Part shown: piece after piece, positions 32,250-43,394 of the stretch
Layout of the letters: each line of letters starts with the position of its first letter
Position numbering within the stretch: position 1 is the stretch's first letter
Source: Iris pallida
Lineage: Eukaryota > Streptophyta > Magnoliopsida > Asparagales > Iridaceae
Direction: 5' to 3'
Length of the DNA stretch: 64,000 nt
Assembly (NCBI GenBank): GCA_029216955.1
Contig: JANAVB010044018.1
Span: forward strand, 1,376,621-1,440,620
Notes under the pieces: model-generated
What the model saw: only the letters and a program-made list of their open reading frames with translations
Told to the model about the DNA's origin: nothing
Databases searched by the model: none
Made by a program: the position numbers and the translations under genes

Positions 32250-34433
32250 CTATTGCTCAGCTCCTCCTTCAGTAGTGTCCTCCAAGGTAAGACACTGAAA
32301 GTCCAGCTCACTGATGTCGGCACTTTTATTTCTTGAGTTTTGGGTTTGTTCTTCCGCACGAACCCAATCTTGAACGCAGACGTAAGCTTCCAAGATATCT
32401 GGCAGCATCCTGCTCCTTTTCTTGCTCAGTATCCTTGAACCTGTACTAAAACAAGATTCTGATGCTACCATGGACACCAGGACCATTAATATATCGCGTG
32501 CTATAGAAGAAAGTGTAAGGTACATTTTTTCGTATTTTTTTTACCATTCTAAAATATAAAAGTAAGTTGGAGTTTCATCATATTCTTCATAAGAATTTAA
32601 ATATAATGATAGTTCCTGAGTTGGTAGGGAAGATTGTTTTTGTTTCTTCCTTTGCAGTACGCTGGTAGCATGTGATAATTTAGACATAAAACCAGAGCTA
32701 CTACTACCAACTTGAAAGGTCGTACTGGGTCGGGCCGATACAACTCGTTCTTCATACAAAGTAATTAAAGAATCTAAAACATCTTTAATCTCTACTTTTA
32801 AGTTACTTACATCTACATTCATATTTTAATGAAAATCATCTAGCAATATGAATACGTCATCTAATTTGATCTTCGGATCAAAACTGAAGCCAAACAATAT
32901 AAAGGAGGTATTTCATCCCAATATTTTCGAAATTTTGTTTCCATTTTGGAAACAACATAATCAAAACCAGGAACATTTCTATATTTACAAAATAAATGTG
33001 ACATGTTAATAAGTTCTATTAACGCTAGTGGAGAAGTTGGATAATAAACGCCAAATAAAATACATGTAGCATTGTAAAATAATTCTAAAAATTCAAAAAT
33101 AGAAATAACAATTAACCAATTATTTTCAGTAACTTGATAATCAAAACCTGAATTAACATTACAATAATGAGTAATAACATATTTAAATCTAATGCAAGAT
33201 TTCAACATTAAATATGTAGAATTACATCTATGCGGTACATCCTTAACAAATCTTCTAAAAGTTATACCATATTGTGCACATAAAGTTTTGAAAGCTTGTT
33301 GTCTACTTGCAGAAGTGTTCAAGCTTTGTAGACATAATCTAAGAGTTTCTAAATTTGCATAAAAAAATTGAAGACATTCTTGTACAACTAAATTAATAAT
33401 ATGACAAGTACATCTAACATGAAACAATCGTCCTTCTACTATAGGCAAAAATTGTGAACTTAAAATACTAATACAAGAAGTGTTATTACTAGCATTATCA
33501 AGATAAAATAGAATTTTTTTTATTGTGAATATCATATTCTCGTAAAAATTTCATGATGGTGCCACCGATTACAGAACCGGTATGTGGAAATTCCAAAGGA
33601 CGTAGACAAATAATACGTTTTTGTAACATCCACTTTGGATCTATATAATGTACCGTGATACAAATGAAAGCATAATTTTGTTTTGTAGTCCATATATCAG
33701 AAGTTAGAGCAAACTTACTAACATTTACGAAGCTTGGCTTCAAAGCTGTCCTTTCCTTTTGAAATATTTTGATAGCCTCCAATCTAGTAGTCGATCTAGA
33801 AGCTTTAGTAGAATATGGGTTAAGAGTAGTACTTGCATACTTATAATACCAATCACTCTCTCCGAATGTGAAAGGTTGTTCATCACAAATAAAAAATTTG
33901 GCTCGGTTTTGTTACGAGCATCAGAATAAGTGAAATTATCTACAGAAGATTCTTGAAAACCGATGCTTATCTGTGACTGCCTAACTTGCAATGTGTCCTT
34001 ACCATAACTTGAAATTATCTACAAAAGATGCTTGAGCACCGATACTTATCTGTGACCGTCTAGCTTGCAATGTGTCCTTACCATAACAAGTGTCATAGTG
34101 TCTTTTCAATGTGCCCGTACAATCATTCTTTTTTTACTTAAATATTTTCTTACATTTCTTACACTGTGCATCTTTAGCAATTGAGTTTTGATTTTTGGGA
34201 TCTAAATTCGGTACGCCCTCACTATTAGTGAGATATATTTATTCAAAATATTGCCATACAACTGATTTCTCCCTATTTACAACATTTGTAGCCATGCTCA
34301 TAACTTCAGGAGGTGATATTTGTGTCGGTGACACAGAATCTGGAATATGATTATTTTTAAATAAATTAGCGTAGTAAACAAAATTTTGTTCTAGATCACC
34401 TCCGTAAGGGTGGTAAAAACCAGTAGCATCCAT
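32250..34433 (-). pseudogene. hAT transposase
   Basis: Read on the minus strand in order: near 34240 SVVWQYFE and, further on, a BED zinc finger pattern C..C with TGTLKRHYDTC around 34095-34180. Then the core at 33498-33782 (FALTSDIWTTKQNYAFICIT), 32861-33535 (LDNASNN, HVRCTCHIINLVVQ) and the C-terminal dimerisation domain at 32250-32525 (MVLVSMVASESCFSTGSRIL, KKRSRMLPDILEA). The frame changes several times, stops interrupt it, and a 65-bp duplication sits between the zinc finger and the core. The protein would have cut hAT ends; this copy is dead. Confidence 0.82.
33955..34090. repeat. Tandem duplication inside the hAT transposase
   Basis: TTATCTGTGACTGCCTAACT-type sequence followed by TGCAATGTGTCCTTACCATAAC occurs twice in a row, about 65 bp apart, with a few differences. 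Confidence 0.75.
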
Positions 34434-35185
34434 ATTTTTAAAATTATTTTTTTCAGAAAAAAAAGAAAGGAGAAAAAATGTTATCTACCAAAGAGAGAGA
34501 GGAAGAGAGAGAGAGAATCAAAAATCCAAAAAAATTTCTCTAAAATTAAAATACTTGGAAGGTCTACTTCAGAGAAGAGATGTTCAACTCCAAAAATTTT
34601 CGCAGAATTTGAAACCTCAAGGACACTGTACTTTGGCCTCCAGGAAGTTGCACTTTAAAGCCCAGAAACTTGTTGTTCAATTTTCAGAGAATTGCTTAGC
34701 TTGAATATTTTGTAAGAGGAAAGAAATGGTTGTGTATAATTTTTATGAAATTTGGTCTATTTATAGATTTTTTTGGGGTGCAAAAAGACCTATTTTACTC
34801 CCAAAAAAGAGTTGTTATAAGGGTATTTTTGGTCATTTTCAGCAAAATGACCAAAATATCCTTCTAACGGTCTAAAAACATCAAGTAAAATGGGGTAAAA
34901 TGGTCTTTTTGGCCTCCAAATATTAAAAAAAATCCGGTCGAACCGGGCTGGGCCGGCCCGGACGGGTTCTATGGGTTTGACCGGCCCGGACCCGCGGTCA
35001 AACCGGGCCGGGCTGGGCCGGGCTTGCGGGTTCAGAGGTGCAACCCAGCCCGGACCCGCTTGGTCACTGGGTCGGGCCGGTCCGGGTCGTTGATTGGGCT
35101 CGGGCCGGTCCAGACCGGTTTTGACCAGGCCGGGCCCGAGCCGGGGACTGAGCTGCCTGGCCCAAGTTGCACCATAATTAAAGTG

Positions 35186-36494
35186 CCATTTTGCACCCTT
35201 TGTCAGAGTCCAAGTCGCTCGGGTCCTTTGGGGTCTAGCTCCAAAGGGTCTTCACAAAGAAATAATACGGTAAAAATTAATGTTTCTTGTAGGATTTGAC
35301 CCTTGCCCACTAGACCTCCCCCCACCATACCAACCACTTGAACTAACACTCCTTATGTGTCTAAGTCAATAAATGATTACCCAAATATTGAAATACACAC
35401 ACTTGGAATTTTCCACACTGGTGGGACCGGGTCACTAGTGACCAATTTCAAATTAAACCCCAACACAATTATGAGGGTACCTTAAATAATACACTTTTCA
35501 AAGGTGGAGAAACAATTTATTTGGGTTTGTCATGTACAATATATTTGCTCTCAGTTTATCAGTTTTAATTTTGTTGGAATAAAGCACAACGTACAAACAC
35601 CTCTAATACCGAGGTATTTTTCTTATGACTAAACTATTACAATGAAGTGACCAGCTAATCCTTGGAAATCACACCCAAAAATCTCAGGTATCAAGCACAA
35701 TGGCACAAGGAAGAACTAGAAAACCCACACAGGAAGAAACCATTGGGAGAGAAAGATCCACTACTAAGCAAGGTATTTAAGGACTTTACAAGGACCCAGT
35801 CGTAAAGCATTACCCCCAATGTATCCCCAGTATGGAGAAACACAAACAGTATCCAAGGAATTACCTGAGAAGTTTCAAGAAGACCAAGGAAACCCAGTCC
35901 CACTTCTTTCCATTACCTCTCCTTTCTTTCTCTCAATTTGTTGGTGGCTACAACTATCAACACCCTATGAGCATATAAAGTTACTTGATAACAAGCTTTA
36001 GGATCTCTATTTATAACCAATTAGAAACACTAATCTTAAACAACCAAACAATCCTAAATCAAACTAATTTAGTTTGGAATAAAATATTATTTTGCATTAA
36101 CTCCCTAACATTATGACCAAGTAAATTAAGCTTTTTTGGTTGAAGTTTAAACTCGCACAAGGGCTTTAAGTTATCCCAAATTGGAAGAGCATTTTCTAGC
36201 CTCCTTATGTTTAAAATATATGGTGTTCGCTTAAGTTCTTTGTATATCTAGTAACTTGGAATTTTACCTACATGTGTTAATATATAGTGCAAGGTGAGAA
36301 AAACTCTAGAAAAGCTCTTTTAAATATATGGAAAACTACGAGAAGTGCCACGTTATTATTACTTATTAGACTTCCTCACCCTACCTAAGCATGAACTCCG
36401 CATAGGCTAATGGACAATAAGCACTACCCTGCATATATAGACACGACTTCCAAACTTTTGCATATTATTCTGGATTTTGAGTTCAACATGATAA
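35186..36494. other. Intron DNA after the hAT element, possible LTR relic
   Basis: No coding sequence. The reverse strand has TTATAAATAGAGATCC at about 36003-36018, a good TATA box, and TGTTGGAATAAAG at 35571 could be an LTR edge. I could not define a pair of ends. Confidence 0.3.
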
Positions 36495-36655
36495 GAAGGC
36501 GTCAGTTGGCACAGTGGTAACACTTGTTGCTTGCATCCAAAGGATGCACATTCTATTTGCGGAAATAGCCTCTCTCTAACCGGGATTAGGCTACATACGT
36601 CTTGACTCTCCTATAAGCTGGAGCCTTGGGACTCTTAGACATTTTCTTTTTCTAG
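36495..36655 (+). mobile_element. tRNA-derived SINE (Au-like)
   Basis: It starts GGCGTCAGTTGGCACAGTGG, which carries a pol III A box (AGTTGGCACAGTGGTAA), with a weak B box 25-30 bases later. The body (AGCCTCTCT, GGGATTAGGCTACATACGTC, GGAGCCTTGGGACTC) follows the order of plant Au SINEs, and it ends in a CTTTTTC run. No clear TSD. Confidence 0.65.
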
Positions 36656-37781
36656 TTTGCCAGATGGGCTCAAGAACAAATATGTTGGGATATAGATCTC
36701 TCGTTTTTTTATGTTTGTGGGATGCTTAGGGATTTCCGACAAGGATTATTAATATGCAGCATTACATTCTAATTGGTACCTAAAAGTTTCGTGGACTAAA
36801 GGTAACTCTACTACATGCCAAGTGGTTGTCTAGGTTTTATAGAATGACCCTTCACATAGCAACCATAACTGAGAATTTGACACCAACATAGAGGGTTGAC
36901 ATCAGGTTAACAACCGGTCAAAAAATCTTTATAGAATCTTTTATGGAGCTTCCCTATGCTCCATAGCTGACCACATACCACATTCTGTTCAGAGAATGCT
37001 TGGATGACGATGATGATGATGATGATGATTACAATTCTAATCAGTGTATTTTATCAAACTTGTTAAGAACTTCCTACATTTGGACTTAGAACTAGTTTAG
37101 CCACGTTACATCTTTTGTTTGGCCTATTTGGTAAACTTTTGCTTCAATGAAATTTTCTTGAGGGCTTGTTTGGTTAGTTGTAACAGTAATTCCTGGAATC
37201 TCAATTTCAAGAATAGGCCTAAATTTTGTCATCTGCTGGGCAAGAAAGTGAGATCTGAATTGCCACTAAGAATCTAAATTTTTATTTTTTATACAAAAAC
37301 TCAAGGGTCTCAATTCTTCACAAAATGTGTGAAAACAATTTTCTGGAATTTGATGACCTTAAAGAAATATGGAGATAGGAGAGTGGGGTGGGGTGGTTGG
37401 GGGTGGAGGTTCACAAGATAAGCTCACCACATTATGTTCGAATCCTCTCAAACCGAACACTAGAACTAGAATTGCATGAACTTTAACATGGAAAAAAAAA
37501 ATTTGAATTTGCATTCAACGAATCTCAATTTGAATTTCAGATTTTCTTGTTGCAATTCCAAGATTCTCCATTTATAATTTTAAGATTTCTTTGGAATTGC
37601 ATTTCTTTGCAACTAAGTATGCCCTGAACAAATTCTCGGTTTTTACCCTCCCTTGGTTACTTTAATGTCCTGCCTAAAACCAATTTTTTCTTTAGCCTAA
37701 ATCTTCATTTATTGTCCAATCCATTAGAGTTCACATTGACATTTACTTTCAGATTTAGTTATTGTTAAGTCTCTTTAACTT
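36656..37781. other. Intron DNA, nothing recognised
   Basis: AT-rich sequence without frames. A short (GAT)n tract lies at 37007-37029 and a G-rich patch at 37381-37410. Confidence 0.45.
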
Positions 37782-37789
37782 CTAGACAT

Positions 37790-38209
37790 CTATGTTGTAC
37801 TGGGCGTTAGGCGAGGCGAGGCGACAAGCCACCCGCCTCGCCTAGGTGCGCTTAGGCGTCCGCCCAAAATCCGCTGCTCTTGAATCAAAAATTTCTGCAA
37901 TCATGTATACAACAAATATGTATTGTAACTAATAAGCAATAAACATTAAGCAATAAGCATAAAAGTAATATAAGAAGCAAAAAGAAAAAGAAAAAGAAAT
38001 AACGAATGTTCAACATCAAGATAGTAAGCATAATTAGACGTTCCTAGGCAACCCTAGACGAGTATGTTTTTCTCTTGGGCGACCCTAGGCGGGAGCCTAG
38101 GTGCGCCTAGGAGAGCATCGCCTCACCCAGAGAAAATTTCTCAAAGTCGAGGCAAGTCCTCTCCAACCTGCGTGCCTAGGCTGCCTAGGTGTGCCCTGTG
38201 ACAACATAG
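37790..38209. mobile_element. hAT-type MITE 3 in intron 1
   Basis: It is flanked by the exact 8-bp TSD CTAGACAT (37782-37789 and 38210-38217). The ends CTATGTTGTACTGGGC and GCCCTGTGACAACATAG are inverted repeats. The interior is full of GCGAGGCG/GCCTAGG motifs that pair with each other. It has no gene. It ends about 360 bp before exon 2. Confidence 0.88.
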
Positions 38210-38568
38210 CTAGACATTGATATAAACAGAATGATGAGTCATTGTTTTGAATATAAGAGAAAGGTGGCCTCTTAGTTTATATCTTAGAATTTACTTAGAC
38301 TTCCAAGGTAAGTATATTGACTAGTTTATGCAGACTTTGTTATTATTGTAGTTAATGCGTCATCATTTATGCTACTGTCTGGCATCCATAAATGCATGGA
38401 TAACATAGATACTGAAGTAAACAGGTCTAGTGGACAATGCAGCACAGTGGTTTCCAATAAACGCACTGTAGAACAAGGATCTACTTGGTGGAAGACCTAG
38501 CCCATAAATCATGTTTATTGCTTTAAGTAGAACTTATATAAATATTGATATGTTCTTGTTTTTCCCAG

Positions 38569-38792
38569 ACACTTACTTCAGAAACTCTGGTTTGGAGCGC
38601 TCAGCTAGTATTACAAAAGATTTGAAATGGTTTGAGCAACAAGGCATTGTGGTTCCACAACCAAGTGCTCCTGGGATTACCTATGCCACTTATCTTGAAG
38701 AACTCGCTGAGAAAAGTGCTCCATCGTTCCTCTGCCATCTTTACAATATTTATTTTGCACATATAGCGGGTGGCCAAGGGATAGGTAAGCAG
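38569..38792 (+). CDS. HO2: Heme oxygenase-like protein (HO2 class), exon 2
   Basis: The acceptor CCCAG at 38564-38568 is followed by a frame that, joined to the T left by exon 1, continues YTYFRNSGLERSASITKDL. Then come KWFEQQGIVVPQPSAPG, TYLEELAEKSAPSFLCHLYN and IYFAHIAGGQGIGKQ, the conserved heme-oxygenase helical core with the GG hinge motif. The donor is CAG/GTAAAC at 38792. An alternative donor AG/GTAAGC lies eight bases earlier, but the family keeps GKQ, so the later site fits better. The next conserved part (VSEKLLEG...) is absent from the window. Confidence 0.88.
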
Positions 38793-39360
38793 GTAAACCA
38801 CAATCCATACTTGTGATCTGTATACTGGTGTTTGATATTAAACTCTACGGACATGTATGATAATTTGCGTCATGTTTTAAATTTCTTAAAGTAAAAGTTA
38901 CATTTGATTGTCACATGACTTTGTCTTTAACTTGATGCTCGACAGAAAAAAAAAACAAAACAAAAAATTCGACGTCAGCTCTGTTGCTGCTCGGCAGTTA
39001 ATGACTCTTTAACTCCCAAGTCTCAGCTAAAAGTGTTAGGAATCATCTCTTGAATCTTGCTATCTTTTCCTTTCCCCTCCCTTCTTCCTATTCCTTTCAG
39101 GAGCGATTTACCCGAGTCTGAGACATCTTGCATTACAAAGCAGTGGACATAGCCTTAATGTTCTAGTAAACAACATCTTTTATCACCTTTTCTATAGATT
39201 ATTTCTAATTCAATCCATCCTGATGTTACCAGATATGTCCTTCCATGATATACATAGCGAAGTTTGGAGAGGAGAGAAAGAGAAAAGGAGGAGAAGAGAG
39301 AATATGAGAAAAGAGAGTGCAAGAGCATAAATCCTAAGTTGCACCTTATGTGTATTTATA
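38793..39360 (+). other. Start of intron 2, nothing else recognised
   Basis: AT-rich sequence after the donor. A purine-only stretch lies at 39270-39328 (GGAGAGGAGAGAAAGAG...), just before the LINE fragment. Confidence 0.5.
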
Positions 39361-40051
39361 TTAATATGTTATGATGATAAATACACCCGCCGCCAGACCT
39401 TCCGCCACCGAGTTCGGAAAGCACCTGAACCACTCACTATTGCCCAAGGCCCGATCCAACTGACAAGCAATCCGATTATGAGTAGCCTTGTTGTGCCAGG
39501 TCCAGATATGTCCAGCTCGCTCCAGCCCCCGCATCCCTGACAGAAGCAGACACCTCTGGAAGTCATATAAGATCGAGTCCGGAACAGGACGACCTCCCAC
39601 CTTCTCTTGGCGAAGTAGCATAGCATTGAAGTCCCCCATGATGAGCAGAGGGAGATGCATGTTGTCCGCCATGAGACCCAGATGTACAATGTCCTCCCAC
39701 AAAGCCTCCCGGAGTCTCCGGTCATTGTGCCCATATACAGCTCCCAGGATGAATCGGAACCCACCTTTGTTCTCGAAAGTAACACCGATGAGTTGTTCTG
39801 ATTTATGGATCTGCACCCCCTCCCAGCTTCCTTTGTTCCACCTAACCCAGATCCTTGCCATACCACAAAGATCTAAGTTGTGAATGTGATCCTAGTTTGC
39901 CGGAGTCCTACGCGAGAGCATAGCGGCCCCTCTAATCTTCGTCTCCAGTAGGATAGCAATGTCACACGTCTCTCTTCTCAGAACCCCTCCAATCTCCCTC
40001 CATCGTCCAATGGAACACCCCCCCTAATGTTCCATGCTAGGACCGACATCT
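39361..40051 (-). pseudogene. LINE ORF2 fragment, AP-type endonuclease
   Basis: The likely start reads MSVLAWNIRGG, followed by a damaged part (CDIAILLETKIRGAAMLS in another frame). The clean frame 39861-39361 follows: FILGAVYGHNDRRLREALW, LPLLIMGDFNAMLL, HIWTWHN and ACQLDRALGNSEW. GDFN, TW.N and LDRAL.N..W are hallmarks of the plant L1 endonuclease that nicks target DNA. The frame ends where the LINE sequence is lost. At least one frameshift and an in-frame TAG near 39893 make it inactive. Confidence 0.8.
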
Positions 40052-40201
40052 AATCAAGAGATGAGGGGTCCCCCTGGAACTCGTCTGGATCGACACTCGA
40101 GGGAAGTGTCTCATCCGCCTGATCAATGACTGCATCTACCATAGAAGAAGGAGCAAGGTGGGCCTGGATCCTGCTGAGAGTAAGAGCCCAGTCAGGGTTG
40201 T

Positions 40202-41671
40202 CTAGTCATCCATATCCCTCGCCTGAGGGATATCCTCCCGTGTGGCCGGAGCGTACCTCTTCCTGCTGCTGTACACCATGATCGTCGGGGAGGCCTCCGT
40301 CACCATCTGACTACCACCAGCCGCGCTCATACCCCTGGTCACGATGGTCCTCTGTGGCCTGAACGGGACCAGTGCACCCTGCGTGCTCTCCTGTCTCTGC
40401 GGTGATCCTGACTCCAGCCTCCTATCAACCTCCATCCCTGTGTCCTCCTCCATATGTCTGACTGGCTCCGTCTCCCCTGGCAAGTGACTGGAGGTCGTCT
40501 CCTTCCCAGGTGCCTCCGTCCGAGTCGCCTGTGGCCTGGCAGTCTCTTTCCCCTTGTATTTGCACGCACTGGTAGTGTGTCCAAAACACTCACAGTGAGA
40601 ACACATGGGGGGGACCCAGTTATACTCCACCGCCTGTGTCAGAACCTCCCCAGACGGTACCTGATACTCAAGCATACTCGGTAGCTCTGAGCCCGCCTTG
40701 ATCTCCACGAAGACCCGGGCATACATCAGTCTGATACGAAAAGTAGTGGCATCGTCTGCTTTGATCGGCTTCCCCACAAGACTGGCAAGTCGCATGAGAA
40801 GCGGGATACTCCAATACTTTACTGGAAACTCAGGAAATCTGACCCAGATGGGGATAGCGTTCAGCACCTCCTTCTCACACCTCAACTCCGGCGTCCACTC
40901 CTTCAGTATAATGAGTCTCCCATCAAATGACCAAGGTCCACCCTGAAGGATCCTGGACACATCCTCCGCTAATCCAAATTTGACATAATAGAACCCGTTC
41001 TCCCGAGAGAAGAATTCCATGCTACATTTGGGTCTCCAGACACGTTCCGCATAACCCCGAATTTGGCCATAGAACGGCTTGTTCCCTAACACATACAACA
41101 CCAGAGTGTTTTTCCAGAATTCGGAAACAACCGCTATTTCTTCAGCGGGAAAACACGTCCGAAGCCCTCCTCCAACCGACATCGGTGGGACAAACTCCAT
41201 CGACATCGGGCTTTTCGCAGTCACTGGCGTGCAGACCTCCTTCCATGACCGAGGCCTCTGCTCCTCAGCGTGCGTCCTGGTCGGGGGGTTAACAGGACCC
41301 TGGCCTGTCTTGCCGGTATCAGTAGCAATACCCTTTGCCTTCTCGGCCGCCGTCGCCTTTGGCCTCCAACCCGAAACAGATCGCACCATGCCTCCCCCAC
41401 GGCGCCGGGGATCCATAGCGCCGATCAAGGATCGATTCCCATGATTTCCTGGCCCCGCCCTTCCCGAAACTTGGGACTGTGCCCCTCTCCGTCCTTCAGT
41501 CCGTCGTCTCGTCACAGTCTGCCAGCCGGCGTCCCCAGTGTTGTCCCCTCCGTACCCGAACTCGAAAACGGAAGCCTCTCCTCCGGAAGTGCCGCCACCG
41601 CCTCCGCCCGACCCCTCCCCGCCTGGAGGGGTCCCGTCGTCGCCACCCGACCCCCCCCCCCCCCCCCGCAT
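40202..41671 (-). CDS. LINE ORF1 protein (DUF4283 and zinc knuckle)
   Basis: A 489-codon intact frame. Residues 1-60 are Gly-rich, encoded by G-tract repeats. Residues about 150-320 match the DUF4283 region of plant L1 ORF1 (GGPWSFDGRLIILKEW, IPIWVRFPEFPVKYWS). Residues about 360-375 are a CCHC zinc knuckle, CSHCECFGHTTSACKYKGKE. The C-terminal part is polar and ends in basic stretches. ORF1 protein binds the LINE RNA. That this frame stays open while ORF2 is broken suggests a fairly young insertion, or chance. Confidence 0.85.
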   Translation of the reverse strand: MRGGGGGSGGDDGTPPGGEGSGGGGGGTSGGEASVFEFGYGGDNTGDAGWQTVTRRRTEGRRGAQSQVSGRAGPGNHGNRSLIGAMDPRRRGGGMVRSVSGWRPKATAAEKAKGIATDTGKTGQGPVNPPTRTHAEEQRPRSWKEVCTPVTAKSPMSMEFVPPMSVGGGLRTCFPAEEIAVVSEFWKNTLVLYVLGNKPFYGQIRGYAERVWRPKCSMEFFSRENGFYYVKFGLAEDVSRILQGGPWSFDGRLIILKEWTPELRCEKEVLNAIPIWVRFPEFPVKYWSIPLLMRLASLVGKPIKADDATTFRIRLMYARVFVEIKAGSELPSMLEYQVPSGEVLTQAVEYNWVPPMCSHCECFGHTTSACKYKGKETARPQATRTEAPGKETTSSHLPGETEPVRHMEEDTGMEVDRRLESGSPQRQESTQGALVPFRPQRTIVTRGMSAAGGSQMVTEASPTIMVYSSRKRYAPATREDIPQARDMDD

Positions 41672-41830
41672 GGGGGGATCCCGCCGCCGCCGCCCGGCCT
41701 AGGGCCGCTGGGCCCTGCCCCGCTGCCTCCGCTTCCACCCGACCCCCCCCCCCCCCGCCTGGGGGGTCCCGCTGGTACCTCCCGACCCCCCCCCCCCCCC
41801 CCCCCCGCGTGGGGGGGTCCCGCTGCTGCC
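41640..41830. repeat. Poly-C/poly-G tandem blocks in the LINE 5' end
   Basis: Three diverged 70-80-bp blocks each hold a C run of 12-20 bases followed by GC(A/G/C)TGGGGGG and TCCCGC. On the minus (transcribed) strand they are G runs that could form quadruplexes. Confidence 0.75.
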
Positions 41831-41969
41831 TCCGCCTGGACCGCCGACGAGGCCCCCTCCCCGCGAGCGGATCGGGGGGTCGGGGGGGAGGTGAATTCGA
41901 CTCCAAAACCCTAGCAGAGGGAGCAGTCGCCCGAGCTTTTTCCATTTATATATATATTTAAAATAGTGA

Positions 41970-42053
41970 AACAAATACACGGATAGGACTTAAACCCAGG
42001 ACCTAACATACTAGCATCAAGTCGCGCAACCAACTCAACCAAGGCTGCTGCCA
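41970..42053 (-). mobile_element. tRNA-like fragment (SINE head?)
   Basis: The reverse strand reads TGGTTGAGTTGGTTGCGCG, similar to an A box, and later GGTCCTGGGTTTAAGTCC, similar to a B box. It abuts the LINE 5' end and a (TA)n tract. It may be the head of a SINE or a common plant tRNA-like repeat. It does not form a usable tRNA. Confidence 0.4.
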
Positions 42054-42551
42054 TATATATATATATATATACTTGTGGTATTGGCTAAATTGAATTCAAA
42101 AGTTCAATTTAGACATATATCGCTATCTAACGAATTTAGCTTCTTGAATACATAAAAGAGACTTAGAATTGAAGATTTACAAGTATATGGCTACTTTAAC
42201 ATATAGGAACCTATAAACTCCCATTTTGACTAAATAATGAAGTTCAAATATACTAAATAGGAATATTTTCAAATGTGGACAGAATTATTGTAATATGTTA
42301 AAATTGAAAATTAACTCTTATTGTATATATATATATATATATTCAAGCAAGGGAACATGGAATTTATATATATATTCCTTGTAAGTGTATAGGTTAAGTA
42401 CCTAAATGATGCCAAGGCTTACAAATGTCCATGAATACAAAAGTACAAGAATTTGTATCTACATATTGTGTTAAAATGTATTTGTATATATATATATATA
42501 GGTCTCTTGCATATATATAATGATTCCAAGGATTATCCATACATTATATTC

Positions 42552-42613
<62 letters not shown>

Positions 42614-43394
42614 TTTAGATGTAAAGTATCCATAATGGTTTCTACCAATTTTTTTTGTATCATAAATGCACATCACAGTTCTATAGGTTGGATTTGTCAA
42701 TAAAATCTCTAAATTCCATAATTGAAATTTGACTATATTAATTCAAGAAATTTAGGAAACTAAATTAAAGCAATTATCAAGAGAAAATAGGGAAGAGGAC
42801 TTGCCTTTGTTTCCTTGTGTTGGACCTAGATATTCTCCCAACTTTTCCTATCATAACCCAAATCAAAGATTATATATTTATATTCATATATAATCAAACC
42901 CAATTTTGACCTAAGTTTGAAATTGAAATTAGGGAAACAATCAATTCTTACCTAGATTTATAAGAAGAGGAGGAAGTAGTGGAGTGGTGGTGTGGCCGAC
43001 GGCGGCGGCGGCCGGTGGCGACTTTGGCGGCGAGCGGCGGCCACAGCAGCGCCAGCAGCAGCGCAGTAGAAGCAACAGCAACAGTAACAGTAGTAGGAGA
43101 GGGGAGGATGAAATGAGAAGGAGAGGGAAGGATGAAGAATGAAGAGAGAGGGAGAGAGTGAATGAATAAAATGAAGAGGGGAGGGTGAGGTGGCGTGAAA
43201 TGGTTTTAGTTCTTCATGCCCAATGCCACTTGGCATTGGGTTAGCCCAAATGTGGACACCTAGTCCCCCTTCTCCTTGGGTTGCCACCTAATTCAATGAG
43301 GTGGCACTTAACATTTATGTAATTGCATAATTGGGCTAAGGGTTTTTAATGCAAAATTAATATAAAAACTTTATTATAATTATTTGTTATTTAT
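42054..43394. other. AT-rich DNA and a possible gypsy LTR relic
   Basis: No gene. 42555-42610 is a (TA)n tract. 42990-43290 has a GGC-rich patch followed by a purine-rich tract, a layout like the LTR at 5830-5960, so an LTR remnant on the minus strand is possible. Boundaries are unknown. Confidence 0.3.
42555..42610. repeat. (TA)n microsatellite
   Basis: About 28 TA units. Confidence 0.95.

Larger units (their letters stand above)
31744..35177 (-). mobile_element. hAT DNA transposon with decayed transposase
   Basis: The ends TCAAGGTGTTACCAGGGCC and (reverse complement of the other end) TTATGGTGCAACTTGGGCC form imperfect 19-bp inverted repeats. They are flanked by TTAAAGCG (31736-31743) and TTAAAGTG (35178-35185), an 8-bp TSD with one mismatch. 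Both subterminal regions are packed with GGGCCGG/CCGGCCC motifs. The transposase relic lies between on the minus strand. Confidence 0.75.
30660..38568 (+). other. Intron 1 of the heme-oxygenase gene (7.9 kb)
   Basis: It begins GTGAGTGTCT and ends TTTTTCCCAG. It holds a tandem repeat, a probable LTR relic, a 3.4-kb hAT element, a SINE and a hAT MITE, all annotated separately. Most of its length is transposon DNA. Confidence 0.82.
39361..41945 (-). mobile_element. L1-type LINE missing its 3' half
   Basis: Reading on the minus strand from 41945: a GC-rich 5' leader, ORF1 (41671-40202), a short spacer and ORF2 beginning near 40051 that stops at 39361 after the endonuclease domain. Reverse transcriptase, 3' UTR and poly(A) are absent. 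The element has thus lost its 3' end, the reverse of the usual LINE 5' truncation. Confidence 0.82.

Noticed and set aside
38784..38785. Alternative splice donor AG/GTAAGC in exon 2
   Set aside because: It is a better consensus donor, but using it would remove GKQ, which is conserved in the family; the site eight bases later was kept.
40202..41671. ORF1-like frame as a retroviral-type gag of an LTR element
   Set aside because: The DUF4283 plus CCHC arrangement followed by an AP endonuclease frame is that of plant L1 LINEs, and no LTRs flank it.
41970..42053. A functional tRNA gene on the minus strand
   Set aside because: A- and B-box-like words are present but no acceptor stem or anticodon arm can be formed; best seen as a SINE-like fragment.
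42958..43287. Minus-strand frame of 109 codons
   Set aside because: Low-complexity Cys/Ala/Ser runs from a GGC/AAC-repeat patch; resembles LTR leader sequence, not a protein family.
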